Positions 1 through 6,849 of a stretch of DNA of 60,798 nt are shown here, piece by piece. This DNA comes from Chloroflexota bacterium (GTDB taxonomy: Bacteria; Chloroflexota; Dehalococcoidia; CAUJGQ01), in assembly GCA_963170165.1 (NCBI GenBank), contig CAUJGQ010000077.1:1-60798 (forward strand), written 5' to 3'. The number at the start of each line of letters is the position of its first letter. Position 1 is the stretch's first letter. The translations under genes were made by a program, and so were the position numbers. The notes under the pieces are model-generated. The model was not told the DNA's origin. It searched no databases and saw nothing but the letters and a program-made list of their open reading frames with translations.

Positions 1-33
1 CTGGGTTGTTGTGTTGGGTGACCGGCTGCGGCG

Positions 34-168
34 CTAGAAGCCGCGATAGCCGTAGGGGTAGCCGTAGACGACCGGGGTGAACACCACCGGCACGAACACC
101 TGCACCAACTGCAGCTGGTAGACGCCGAAGTAGGGGTTGAATACCCAGCGGTACTGCCACTGCCACAT
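34..168 (-). CDS. 44-aa aromatic microprotein, copy 1 of 3
   Basis: No named family is recognised. The protein begins MWQWQYRWVFNPYFGVYQLQ and continues with a valine-rich stretch, then a variable Tyr/Gly/Pro tail ending in YGYRGF. A strong Shine-Dalgarno (GAGGAGG, 6 nt before ATG) fixes the start. The first 28 codons differ from copies 2 and 3 at nine codons each, and every change is silent, so the protein sequence is under selection. There is no charged residue except Arg and no signal peptide; the alternating aromatic/hydrophobic pattern would suit a beta-strand or membrane-surface peptide (inference). An 86-bp repeat with a CRP-like palindrome lies about 107 bp upstream. Function unknown. 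Confidence 0.85.
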   Translation of the reverse strand: MWQWQYRWVFNPYFGVYQLQLVQVFVPVVFTPVVYGYPYGYRGF

Positions 169-207
169 GCTGTGCCTCCTCGGCTTGGTGCGCGTGCTGC
201 GCGGTGC

Positions 208-293
208 TCATCTCTGGTGAGTTGATGATGCCACCGCCCCGCCCCCGCCGAAGTCTCCGCCGTCACACCACCGCTGTAACCTAGATCACACTC
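208..293 (-). promoter_or_regulatory. 86-bp upstream repeat with CRP/FNR-like operator (copy 1)
   Basis: This block is an imperfect copy of 873-958 and lies at almost the same distance from its microprotein gene. Read on the minus strand it holds TGTGATCTAGGTTACA (275-290), which differs at two positions from the symmetric CRP-type site TGTGATCTAGATCACA. The conserved palindrome and spacing point to control by a CRP/FNR-superfamily regulator (inference); no -35/-10 pair is clear. Confidence 0.6.
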
Positions 294-423
294 CACGGGC
301 ACGCCGGACTCCCCACCGGCGCGGACCAGGAGCGGTCAACGCGCGGGCAGGGCACATCAGACAGCGCACCGAAGCGGCCACCATGGCACGGCTCCAGGAT
401 CGCCTGCAAGGCGGGCGGCTACA

Positions 424-459
424 CAAGCAAGAGGCGCTGCCCAGCGCGGGCGGCGCCTC
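424..459 (-). terminator. Rho-independent-like terminator after microprotein copy 2
   Basis: Arms 431-442 and 448-459 form a 12-bp stem with one G-T pair and a 5-nt loop. On the minus strand it is followed by TTGCTTG. It lies 25 bp past the stop of copy 2, so copies 3 and 2 probably form one transcript ending here, while copy 1 has its own promoter region. The stretch 169-483 holds this hairpin and the copy 1 control region; I see no further gene in it. Confidence 0.6.
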
Positions 460-483
460 TGCGATTCATCGAACGGCGACGGC

Positions 484-618
484 TTACCAGCCATAGCCCC
501 CGTACGGGTAGCCGAACCCCACCGGCACCACTGCCACCGGCACGAACACCTGCACCAGCTGCAGCTGGTAAACACCGAAGTACGGATTGAACACCCACCG
601 ATATTGCCACTGCCACAT
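484..618 (-). CDS. 44-aa aromatic microprotein, copy 2 of 3
   Basis: Identical in its first 28 residues to copies 1 and 3 (MWQWQYRWVFNPYFGVYQLQ and the following LVQVFVPV), with its own tail, AVVPVGFGYPYGGYGW. AAGGAG 8 nt before ATG supports the start. Only 78 bp separate it from copy 3 and it lacks the 86-bp upstream repeat, so it is probably cotranscribed with copy 3. Codons differ from copy 3 only at silent positions within the conserved block. No known domain; function unknown. Confidence 0.85.
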   Translation of the reverse strand: MWQWQYRWVFNPYFGVYQLQLVQVFVPVAVVPVGFGYPYGGYGW

Positions 619-696
619 AGGTCATGCTCCTTGGCTGTGAACGGCGCTGGTCAGACGCCGCGAATCATCGTTGTGTTGTTGCTGAATCGGGCCAGG

Positions 697-831
697 CTAG
701 AAGCGCGGGTAGCCGTAGCCGCCGTAGACCACCACTGGCGTGTAGACCACCGGCACGAACACCTGCACCAGCTGGAGCTGATAGACGCCGAAGTACGGAT
801 TGAACACCCACCGATATTGCCACTGCCACAT
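697..831 (-). CDS. 44-aa aromatic microprotein, copy 3 of 3
   Basis: Third tandem paralogue, with the same 28-residue core and the tail VYTPVVVYGGYGYPRF. GAGGAGG six nt before the ATG is near-perfect. The upstream side carries the 86-bp repeat with a CRP-like site at 940-955, shared with the divergent DUF4342 gene. All three tails keep a Pro-Val then Tyr/Gly-rich composition although their sequences differ. I know no described family with this core; role unknown, but the neighbours (DUF4342, universal stress protein, PRC-barrel proteins) hint at a stress or envelope role (inference). Confidence 0.85.
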   Translation of the reverse strand: MWQWQYRWVFNPYFGVYQLQLVQVFVPVVYTPVVVYGGYGYPRF

Positions 832-872
832 GGGGGGACCTCCTCGGTCATCTGCGCTCCGCCGTGCGCCGT

Positions 873-958
873 TCATCTGCGGTGAGTTGATGATGTCATC
901 GCCCGTGCTTCCCGGAAGTCAACGCCATCACACCGCGGCTGTAACCTGGATCACACTC
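873..958. promoter_or_regulatory. 86-bp upstream repeat with CRP/FNR-like operator (copy 2)
   Basis: Matches 208-293 in length and order. The palindrome at 940-955 reads TGTGATCCAGGTTACA on the minus strand. It lies 109 bp from microprotein copy 3 and 73 bp from the divergent DUF4342 start, so one regulator could serve both directions (inference). Confidence 0.6.
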
Positions 959-1028
959 CTTGGGTTGCCTGACAGACGTGCGAGTGCCGGCGCGGGACAA
1001 TTGATGGGGAAAGAACCGGAGGTGAGCG

Positions 1029-1292
1029 ATGAACGCACAAGCGCCCCGCGAGCGGTTCGCCGTAAAGGGCGGCGAGTTGATTGACCGGGTGAAGCAACTA
1101 ATCCATGAAGGCAACGTGCGCAGTATCACCATCTCGCACGATGGCCGGGAGATTGCGTCGTTTCCGCTCACGATCGGGGTGATCACGGCCGTGGTTGCGC
1201 CGGTGCTGGTGGCCGTGGGCGCACTGGCAGCCGTGCTGACGGAGTGCACCATCGAGGTTGAACGGACGGACGCCGCGCCGCCGGAGGTGTAG
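1029..1292 (+). CDS. DUF4342 domain protein
   Basis: 87 residues matching the whole DUF4342 pattern: ERFAVKGGELIDRVKQLIHE, then GNVRSITISHDG, a single hydrophobic segment at about residues 45-68 (PLTIGVITAVVAPVLVAVGA) and a TECTIEVER tail. Family function is undefined; members are small, probably membrane-associated proteins. CCGGAGGTGAGCG precedes the ATG. Divergent from the microprotein cluster across a shared CRP-like site, and 19 bp upstream of the zinc-ribbon gene, with which it is probably cotranscribed. Confidence 0.85.
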   Translation: MNAQAPRERFAVKGGELIDRVKQLIHEGNVRSITISHDGREIASFPLTIGVITAVVAPVLVAVGALAAVLTECTIEVERTDAAPPEV

Positions 1293-1311
1293 GGAGCTGG
1301 GAGGTGTCGCT

Positions 1312-1470
1312 ATGACCACCACCTTGCGCACGCGCTGCCCCCGCTGCCGGGGCAACCTGTTCTTGTTGAAGGATAACGGCGTGCCGGAGCAGGCCTGCCT
1401 GCAATGCGGGCGCCGCTACACGCTGGAACTGCAGCTCGTGGCGCACCGGCCGGAGCCGCGCGCCGCCTGA
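1312..1470 (+). CDS. Mini zinc-ribbon protein
   Basis: A 52-residue protein with two Cys pairs, CPRC near residue 9 and CLQC near residue 29, separated by a basic/hydrophobic loop: a rubredoxin-knuckle zinc ribbon. The ATG at 1312 is chosen because GGAGG sits 7 nt before it; an in-frame ATG at 1258 lies inside the upstream gene. Follows DUF4342 at 19 bp. Probable metal-binding adaptor or nucleic-acid binder; no specific function can be assigned. Confidence 0.7.
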   Translation: MTTTLRTRCPRCRGNLFLLKDNGVPEQACLQCGRRYTLELQLVAHRPEPRAA

Positions 1471-1509
1471 TGCACCCGGCCGCCGAATTCGCGGTCAAAG
1501 GCCGTCGGG

Positions 1510-1530
1510 GTGTCAGGGTTTGCCTGACAC
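1510..1530. repeat. 8-bp inverted repeat, terminator-like
   Basis: GTGTCAGG, a 5-nt loop, then CCTGACAC, between the zinc-ribbon gene and the DsbA-like gene. There is no clear T-run, so it is either a weak terminator or an operator. Confidence 0.4.
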
Positions 1531-1613
1531 GGCGGCCATAGGGGCGCCGGTAGTCTGGAATGTGAGGGAGCCGCGCTCCCCTGCATGAACACCGAGCGCC
1601 AGGGAGGGCCGGA

Positions 1614-2402
1614 ATGGCCAAGTCAGGGCATCAACGCAAGCGGCGCGCCACCGCGCCACCGCCACCCACGCCGCCGATGAGCAACCGCGAGCGCACCCGC
1701 GCCGCCCGCACCGGCGGCCCGCACACCGCCGTGCCGGCACAGCGCACGAACAGCAGACAGACCATCCTCATCGCCGCCGGAGTGGCGGCTGTAGTGGTGG
1801 TGGCAGCCGTGGTGATCGGCGTGCTGGCGCGCGGCGGCGATGACCCCAAGACCGTCTCCACGAACACCAGCCTCGCTCCTGTGGAGGGCCGGGTGAAGGG
1901 GAGCGCCGGCGCGCCAGTGACGATCATCGAGTACTCGGACCTGCAATGCCCGAACTGCGCCAGCTTCGCCCTCGGCACGGAGAAAGAGATCGAGAAGCGC
2001 TACATCGAAACCGGCAAGGTCAAGCTGGAGGCGCGCAACTTCGCCTTCCTGGGCAAGGAGTCCGAGCGGGCGGCGCTGGCGAATGAGTGCGCCGGCGAAC
2101 AGGGCAAATACTGGCAGTACCGCGATGTGCTGTATGCCAACCAGAAAGGCGAGAACCGCGGCGGCTTCTCCGACGCCAACCTCAAGCGGCTGGCCGCGAC
2201 GGTGGGGATGGACGGTGAGACGCTGGGCGCCTGCATGGACAGCGGCCGTTATGACGAGCGCGTCAAGCAAGACCGGCTGGCCGGTCAGGCCTCGGGTGTG
2301 CAGGGCACTCCGTCGTTCTTGATCAACGGCCAGTTGATCGTCGGTAATCAGCCGCCGGCGGCCTTCTACGCCGCCATCGAGCAGGCGCTGGCAGGGAGGT
2401 AA
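1614..2402 (+). CDS. Membrane-anchored DsbA-family thiol:disulfide oxidoreductase
   Basis: 262 residues: a basic N-tail, one transmembrane helix at about 51-71, then an extracytoplasmic thioredoxin-fold domain of the DsbA/BdbD (Thioredoxin_4) type. The active site CPNC is at 112-115, and a cis-proline loop (GTPSFLINGQ) near 231 is followed by the usual GNQPPAAFYAAI helix. It would oxidise cysteine pairs in exported proteins and be reoxidised by a quinone-linked partner. That partner is the VKOR gene 4 bp downstream, so the two form an operon. GGAGGG precedes the ATG; an internal Met at residue 22 is a less likely start. Confidence 0.9.
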   Translation: MAKSGHQRKRRATAPPPPTPPMSNRERTRAARTGGPHTAVPAQRTNSRQTILIAAGVAAVVVVAAVVIGVLARGGDDPKTVSTNTSLAPVEGRVKGSAGAPVTIIEYSDLQCPNCASFALGTEKEIEKRYIETGKVKLEARNFAFLGKESERAALANECAGEQGKYWQYRDVLYANQKGENRGGFSDANLKRLAATVGMDGETLGACMDSGRYDERVKQDRLAGQASGVQGTPSFLINGQLIVGNQPPAAFYAAIEQALAGR

Positions 2403-2406
2403 CGCC

Positions 2407-2865
2407 ATGTCCGCTTGGCTCCGCATCCGCCCGTTGCCCGCCGCCATCCTCGCGCTGGCGCTGGCCGGCATGGGTATCAGCGCCTATCTCACCTCCCAGC
2501 ACTTCGCTGACCGGCCGCCGATCTGTGGCGGTCTGGGCTCCTGCGCCACGGTGCAGCAAAGCGAATACTCGGAGATGGCAGGGATCCCGGTGGCACTGCT
2601 GGGGCTGGGCGCCTATGCCTTCATCGCCGTGCTGGTGGTGGCGCGTGATCGCTGGCCACTGGCCGATACGGGGCTGCTGGCCGCTTCGTTTGTGGGGGTG
2701 CTGTACAGCGTCTATCTCACCTGGGTCGAGCTGGCCATCCTCCACGCCGTCTGTCTGTGGTGCGCCGCATCGGCCGTCGTCATCACCCTCATCGCCGGGC
2801 TGGCGCTGCTACTCGTCCTGCGTCCACAGCCTGTCCCGGCCGGCTACGAATACGCGGAGATGTAG
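2407..2865 (+). CDS. VKOR-family disulfide/quinone oxidoreductase
   Basis: 152 residues with four transmembrane segments, typical of the bacterial vitamin K epoxide reductase core. Loop cysteines C40 and C46 follow the first helix (ICGGLGSC), the conserved Ser-Glu-Tyr-Ser loop comes next, and the active-site pair CLWC is at 116-119 in the fourth helix. VKOR reoxidises DsbA-like partners using quinone, serving as DsbB in Chloroflexota, actinobacteria and cyanobacteria. The immediately upstream DsbA gene is the expected substrate. No fused thioredoxin domain. Confidence 0.9.
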   Translation: MSAWLRIRPLPAAILALALAGMGISAYLTSQHFADRPPICGGLGSCATVQQSEYSEMAGIPVALLGLGAYAFIAVLVVARDRWPLADTGLLAASFVGVLYSVYLTWVELAILHAVCLWCAASAVVITLIAGLALLLVLRPQPVPAGYEYAEM

Positions 2866-2934
2866 GGGCAGGGGAGCAGGGGGAGACCCTCACCCCCCGC
2901 CCATCGCTGATCGCAGACCGAAGGGAGTCCGGCA

Positions 2935-3393
2935 ATGTTCAAGCACATACTGGTGCCGCTGGATGGTTCGGAGTTCAGCGAGCGCGCCATCCCTGTGGCC
3001 AAGCAGCTGGCCGCGGAGACGGGCGGGCAGCTGGCGCTGATTCGCGTGGTTGAGGTGGTGGCGCCGGGGGAGCACGAGCCGGGCGTCATCTCGTACCTGG
3101 ATGAGCACCGTGTCGCGACGGCGCAAGAATACATGGCCCGGGTGGCGCTGCGCATCGGCAGCGAGGACCTGACGGCCGACACCTACCTCGCCCCCGACGC
3201 CGCCACCGGCATCATCGGCCGCGCTCTGGACAACGGCGCCGGCGCCATCGTCATGACCACGCATGGCACCTCATGGCCCGCGGCCGGCCATCTGGGCAGC
3301 GTTGCCGCCCGCCTGATCGCCGAGTCGCCCATCCCGGTGATCGTGGTGGGGCCAGGGGCAATGAAGGCCGTCGAGGTGGGAGCGAGAGGCTAA
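2935..3393 (+). CDS. Universal stress protein (UspA family)
   Basis: 152 residues with the family start KHILVPLDGSEFSERAI and the C-terminal block VMTTHGTSWPAAGHLGSVAA then PVIVVGP. The glycine/serine nucleotide loop is present but altered: the usual GRSGLGR is GTSWPAAG, keeping the final G-S. Likely a cytoplasmic nucleotide-binding stress protein. Translation uses the recurrent leader box GACCGAAGGGAG at 2916-2927. Its place next to redox and envelope-stress genes fits a stress regulon (inference). Confidence 0.9.
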   Translation: MFKHILVPLDGSEFSERAIPVAKQLAAETGGQLALIRVVEVVAPGEHEPGVISYLDEHRVATAQEYMARVALRIGSEDLTADTYLAPDAATGIIGRALDNGAGAIVMTTHGTSWPAAGHLGSVAARLIAESPIPVIVVGPGAMKAVEVGARG

Positions 3394-3405
3394 GGCTCTT
3401 GCCGT

Positions 3406-4179
3406 TCACCGCTCCGCAGAGCGAGGCGGGCGGCCCGCTCCCGGCGGCCCGGCGAACGCCTGGGCGATATGCAGATACTCGGCCGCGGCCACGCCCTCGG
3501 TGCGCAGCATTGTATCCAGCGGGTGGATGCGCTGGGTCACCACCCGGCAGAAATCCCCGGCCGGGCCAGTGATGCGCTCGGCGGCCTCCGGCGGACCCCA
3601 CGTCCACACCGCACCAGAGGGTGCGGTCAGCTCCACGTACAGCGGCGTCTCCGGCGGCGGCAAGTCACGGTTACGATAGGCAAAGGCGCGCGTGACGTAG
3701 CCGAGATGGGCCACATGTCGCAGCCGGTCGGTATCCAAAGGGGTGACACCGGCCACATCGTGGATATCCAGCCCGTGTGACCAGTACTCCATCAACCGGG
3801 CGGTGATGAAACTCCGGGCGCTCATCGGCGGCCCCGCCCAGGGCAGGCGGGCCTTGGCGTCCAGCGGCGCCGCCAGCGCCACCAGCCGGGCGCGCGCCTG
3901 CCGCCACCAATCCAGCACCTGCGCGGCGCTCTTGCCCTGGGCGTCCACCATCGCGCGGGTGCGCGGCCCGCCGTCTGCCTGTCCGGAGAGACCGGGGAAG
4001 CGCCCCTCGGCGATGGTGCGCACCGCCGCCGCATCGACCTCCGCCAGGTGTACCACACAGTCGCGCAGGCTCCAGCCCGCGGCCGGACTGGGCCGGTCCC
4101 ACGCCTCGGCGGACAGCGCCGCTACCACCCGGTCCAGCGTCTCCTGCTCCGCCACAAACTCCGCCAGCAACTCCCGCAT
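3406..4179 (-). CDS. TIGR03084/DinB-type metal-binding protein
   Basis: 257 residues. The N-terminal four-helix DinB/maleylpyruvate-isomerase-like domain carries the metal-ligand histidines in VVHLAEVD and EYWSHGLDIHD. The C-terminal part follows the TIGR03084 pattern (YVELTAPSGAVWTWGP, then GDFCRVVTQRIHPLDT). Members of this superfamily include thiol-dependent isomerases and transferases; the actual substrate is unknown. GAGGTGGCGGA precedes the ATG. Converges on the stress protein gene with only 12 bp between stops. Confidence 0.8.
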   Translation of the reverse strand: MRELLAEFVAEQETLDRVVAALSAEAWDRPSPAAGWSLRDCVVHLAEVDAAAVRTIAEGRFPGLSGQADGGPRTRAMVDAQGKSAAQVLDWWRQARARLVALAAPLDAKARLPWAGPPMSARSFITARLMEYWSHGLDIHDVAGVTPLDTDRLRHVAHLGYVTRAFAYRNRDLPPPETPLYVELTAPSGAVWTWGPPEAAERITGPAGDFCRVVTQRIHPLDTMLRTEGVAAAEYLHIAQAFAGPPGAGRPPRSAER

Positions 4180-4253
4180 TCCGCCACCTCACGCCCCGCG
4201 AGTGTACGGGTGGGGTGCGAGAAACGGGAAGCGGAGCCAGAGCCCTGCAGCCG

Positions 4254-5273
4254 CTAATGGCAGGTCCCCGAGCCCTTATCGGTGAAGCCTCCGGCGCTGA
4301 CAGGCAGAAACTCCCAGTCGTAGGAGCCGGCGTGCAACGTCATCTTGAGCACGCCGAAGCCTGTGTCACTCTGGGCCTCCGTCACGGACGTTGGCGGGCG
4401 GAGGGCGTAGATCTCGGTGCCGCCGGTGCCAACCACGAACTCGCGAATGCCGCGAACCTCATCCGGCTGTCCTCCGGGAGTAAGCGGCGCATACCGCTGA
4501 TAGTTGTGGTCATGGCCGGCGAGTACGATCTCTGCCCCGTAGTCGTACAGCGCCCGCCAGAAAGGTTGATAGGACGCATCGTTATGGTGCCCGCCGTTGC
4601 TAAACCGGGGATGGTGCCAGTACGCCAGCGTACAACTGGCGGCACTCGCCGCCAGATCCGCCCGCAGCCACTTCTCCTGCGCCGAGCCCGCACCACAACC
4701 GCCAACCTCTTTGCAGTTGCTGTTGAGCACGACGATGTGCCACGTCCCCAGGTTGTAGCTGTAGTAGCCCTGTGCGGGATTGCCTGCCGCGGCACCGAAA
4801 TACGTGAAATACGGCAATGCGCCCGGCGAGCGATAGTCATGATTGCCGGCTGCCGGCAAGATGCGCGCCTTGTGCCGCCCCCAACTGGTGTTAAAACAGC
4901 GCGCATAGTCCCCTGGGCTGCCGTCTGGATAGGCGCTATCTCCCGCGTCAAAAACGACCACCGGCCCGCCGGAACCCTCCACCGCGGCGTCAAGCAAGCG
5001 CGCCGTAGCCTCGTCGTTCTGATGCACGCCACACTCTGCGATATCACCAGCACCGATGAGGACCGGGTCTGTGCCGGGGATTTCCACCACCGGCGGCACC
5101 ATCTGCGCGCTGGAGCCCGCACCGCGCACCTGCGGCCGTGCCAGGGTCACCAGGATGAGCAGCGTGCCAGCCAGCGCCAGCCCTGCCGCCTGACGCCACC
5201 GTGGATGGCGGCGGGGGGCACGACGGCTGGCCGTATCGCTGGGCCCAGACATTGGGCGATGCATCACCACCAT
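4254..5273 (-). CDS. Secreted calcineurin-like metallophosphoesterase, copy A
   Basis: About 339 residues with an N-terminal basic patch and hydrophobic export signal, then a complete metallophosphatase motif set: GAGDIAEC, DAGDSAYPDG, AGNHDY and LAGHDHNYQR. This order is typical of purple-acid-phosphatase-like enzymes acting outside the membrane on phosphate mono- or diesters. 5273 is the first ATG, with GGAG only 4 nt away; ATG at 5264 is the alternative. It is a close paralogue of the next upstream gene, so a tandem duplication. The upstream gap holds a palindromic box also found before copy B. Confidence 0.9.
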   Translation of the reverse strand: MVVMHRPMSGPSDTASRRAPRRHPRWRQAAGLALAGTLLILVTLARPQVRGAGSSAQMVPPVVEIPGTDPVLIGAGDIAECGVHQNDEATARLLDAAVEGSGGPVVVFDAGDSAYPDGSPGDYARCFNTSWGRHKARILPAAGNHDYRSPGALPYFTYFGAAAGNPAQGYYSYNLGTWHIVVLNSNCKEVGGCGAGSAQEKWLRADLAASAASCTLAYWHHPRFSNGGHHNDASYQPFWRALYDYGAEIVLAGHDHNYQRYAPLTPGGQPDEVRGIREFVVGTGGTEIYALRPPTSVTEAQSDTGFGVLKMTLHAGSYDWEFLPVSAGGFTDKGSGTCH

Positions 5274-5448
5274 TCCACTCCGTCGCGGTTGATGGCATGC
5301 CGTGCACGCTGTCGGGCGTCAACCGCTGGATCTCGGGCGGCGGCCGGGATCTCTGGCATTACCGGGTAGCTCGGTGCCGCACGACCTCGGGCACGCGCTC
5401 GCCAGAGCTAACCTAGCACGCGATCGGTGAGCAAAGGTGGTGTGACCG

Positions 5449-5466
5449 TGTCAATCAGTGACAGTG
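5449..5466. promoter_or_regulatory. Palindromic box upstream of phosphatase copy A
   Basis: TGTCAATCAGTGACAGTG; TGTC and GACA form inverted arms around 7 nt. 16 of 18 bases match the box at 6701-6718 before copy B. Probably an operator retained through the gene duplication; the binding protein is unknown. It does not match the direct-repeat Pho box. Confidence 0.4.
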
Positions 5467-5544
5467 AGCCAGCGCGCCGGCCGTCGCTGCCTGCACCCGC
5501 GCACCACGCGAGGATACGGGGGAGCGGGAGCAGAACCCCGCTCC

Positions 5545-6564
5545 CTACGGGTGGCAGGTGGCGAAGCCGCTGTCGGTGAAGCCCCCGGTGCTGGCAGGCA
5601 GGAACTGCCAGTCGTAGCCGCCCGCGCGCAGGGTAAGCCTCAGCACGCCGAAGCTCGTGTCACTCTGGGCTTGGGTGAGTGCGGTTGGCGGGCGGAGAGC
5701 GTACAGCCCCTTGCCGCCGGTGCCAACCACGAACTGGCGGATGCCACGGATATCGTCCCGTGCTCCGGCGGGAGTGAGCGGCGCGTACCGCTGATAGTTG
5801 TGGTCGTGTCCGGCGAGCACGACCTCTGCCCCGTAGTCGTACAGCGCCTGCCAGAAGGGCTGGTACGTGGAATTGTCGCTGTAATTGCCGTTGCTGAACC
5901 GGGGATGGTGCCAGTAGGCCAGCGTGCAGGCGGCGCCGGTGTTGGCCGCGAGATCCGCTCGCAGCCACCTCTCCTGCGCCGATCCCGCCTCGCAGCCGCC
6001 CGCCTCGCGGCAGTTACTGTTGAGCACGATGATGTGCCAGGTCCCCAGGGTGTAGCTGTAGTAGCCCTTTTTGGGGTCGCCCGCCTCCGCGCCAAAGTAC
6101 TTGAAGTAGGGCGCCGCGCCACGCACTTTGTACTCGTGGTTGCCCGCGCTCGGGTAGGTGCGTGCCTCGTGCCGGCCCCATGTCGGCGCGTAGCAGTTGA
6201 CGAAGTCCTTCTCCGTCCCGCGTGGGTAGGCGTTGTCTCCCGCCGTAAATACCGCGACCGGCCCGGCTGCCCCCGCGACGGCAGCATCGAGTAGCTTCGC
6301 CGTCGCCTCGTCGTTGTCGTTGCCGAAGCACTCGGCAATATCACCCGCGCCGATGAGGATTGGATCCGCGCCAGCGACTTGCAGAGAGGCGGGAGCCCCA
6401 CCTGAAGGAACGCCAGTGATGTGCGGACGAGCGAGCGCCACCGCTGGGAAGAGCAGCACACCCACCAGCACCGGTCCTGCCGCCCACCTCCACGCTGGCC
6501 GCCGCCACCGCCGGATGGAGCCATGCTCGCCGGTGCCACCGGTCTCGGTGTTTGTGCCACGCAT
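5545..6564 (-). CDS. Secreted calcineurin-like metallophosphoesterase, copy B
   Basis: 339 residues, colinear with copy A along its length: export signal, GAGDIAEC, TAGDNAYPRG, AGNHEY, LAGHDHNYQR. The GNHD motif reads GNHE here, a conservative change at a metal-site residue worth noting. Start 6564 is chosen because AAGGAG is 8 nt upstream; ATG at 6570 would leave only 2 nt. The two copies differ most in the signal region and agree strongly in the catalytic core, so both are probably functional. Likely an extracellular phosphatase or nucleotidase. Confidence 0.9.
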   Translation of the reverse strand: MRGTNTETGGTGEHGSIRRWRRPAWRWAAGPVLVGVLLFPAVALARPHITGVPSGGAPASLQVAGADPILIGAGDIAECFGNDNDEATAKLLDAAVAGAAGPVAVFTAGDNAYPRGTEKDFVNCYAPTWGRHEARTYPSAGNHEYKVRGAAPYFKYFGAEAGDPKKGYYSYTLGTWHIIVLNSNCREAGGCEAGSAQERWLRADLAANTGAACTLAYWHHPRFSNGNYSDNSTYQPFWQALYDYGAEVVLAGHDHNYQRYAPLTPAGARDDIRGIRQFVVGTGGKGLYALRPPTALTQAQSDTSFGVLRLTLRAGGYDWQFLPASTGGFTDSGFATCHP

Positions 6565-6700
6565 CACCATCGCTCCTTCCGAATGTCAACCGGCGAAGAG
6601 ATGCCATAGTCGTACTGCGTTCTATCTTCGTTCGTACACTACGTCATCACGCTATCCGTGGTCGCGTGACTGCACGTACCGTAGGCGCGTGTTTGTGCGC

Positions 6701-6718
6701 TGTCAAACAGAGACAGTG
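6701..6718. promoter_or_regulatory. Palindromic box upstream of phosphatase copy B
   Basis: TGTCAAACAGAGACAGTG; with the preceding C it forms CTGTC-N7-GACAG. Near-identical to 5449-5466. Lies 137 bp before the copy B start. Probable operator. Confidence 0.4.
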
Positions 6719-6783
6719 CCCTGCTGGCAGTGACCGGGGGATGCCGTGTGAACGACAGCGATGGTGAGCCCGAATAGCGCAAA

Positions 6784-6823
6784 GCGATGCCCTGGAAACA
6801 CCTCACAGGCTCCAGGGCATCGC
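6784..6823 (-). terminator. Intrinsic terminator ending the PRC/DUF2382 run
   Basis: A perfect 13-bp stem (6784-6796 with 6811-6823) and a 14-nt loop, with TTTGCGC following on the minus strand. It lies 27 bp past the stop of the last DUF2382 gene. Confidence 0.65.
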
Positions 6824-6849
6824 GCTGCGACTCACCACGAATGGCTGTG

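Noticed and set aside
4215-5369. Long plus-strand frame across phosphatase copy A, and similar long antisense frames at 6787-7968, 9516-10667, 21362-22762 and 25932-27374
   Set aside because: Each lies opposite a gene with clear family motifs; long open antisense frames are expected in GC-rich coding DNA.
5449-6718. Pho box upstream of the phosphatases
   Set aside because: The boxes are inverted arms TGTC-N7-GACA, not the two direct CTGTCA repeats with 5-bp spacing typical of PhoB.
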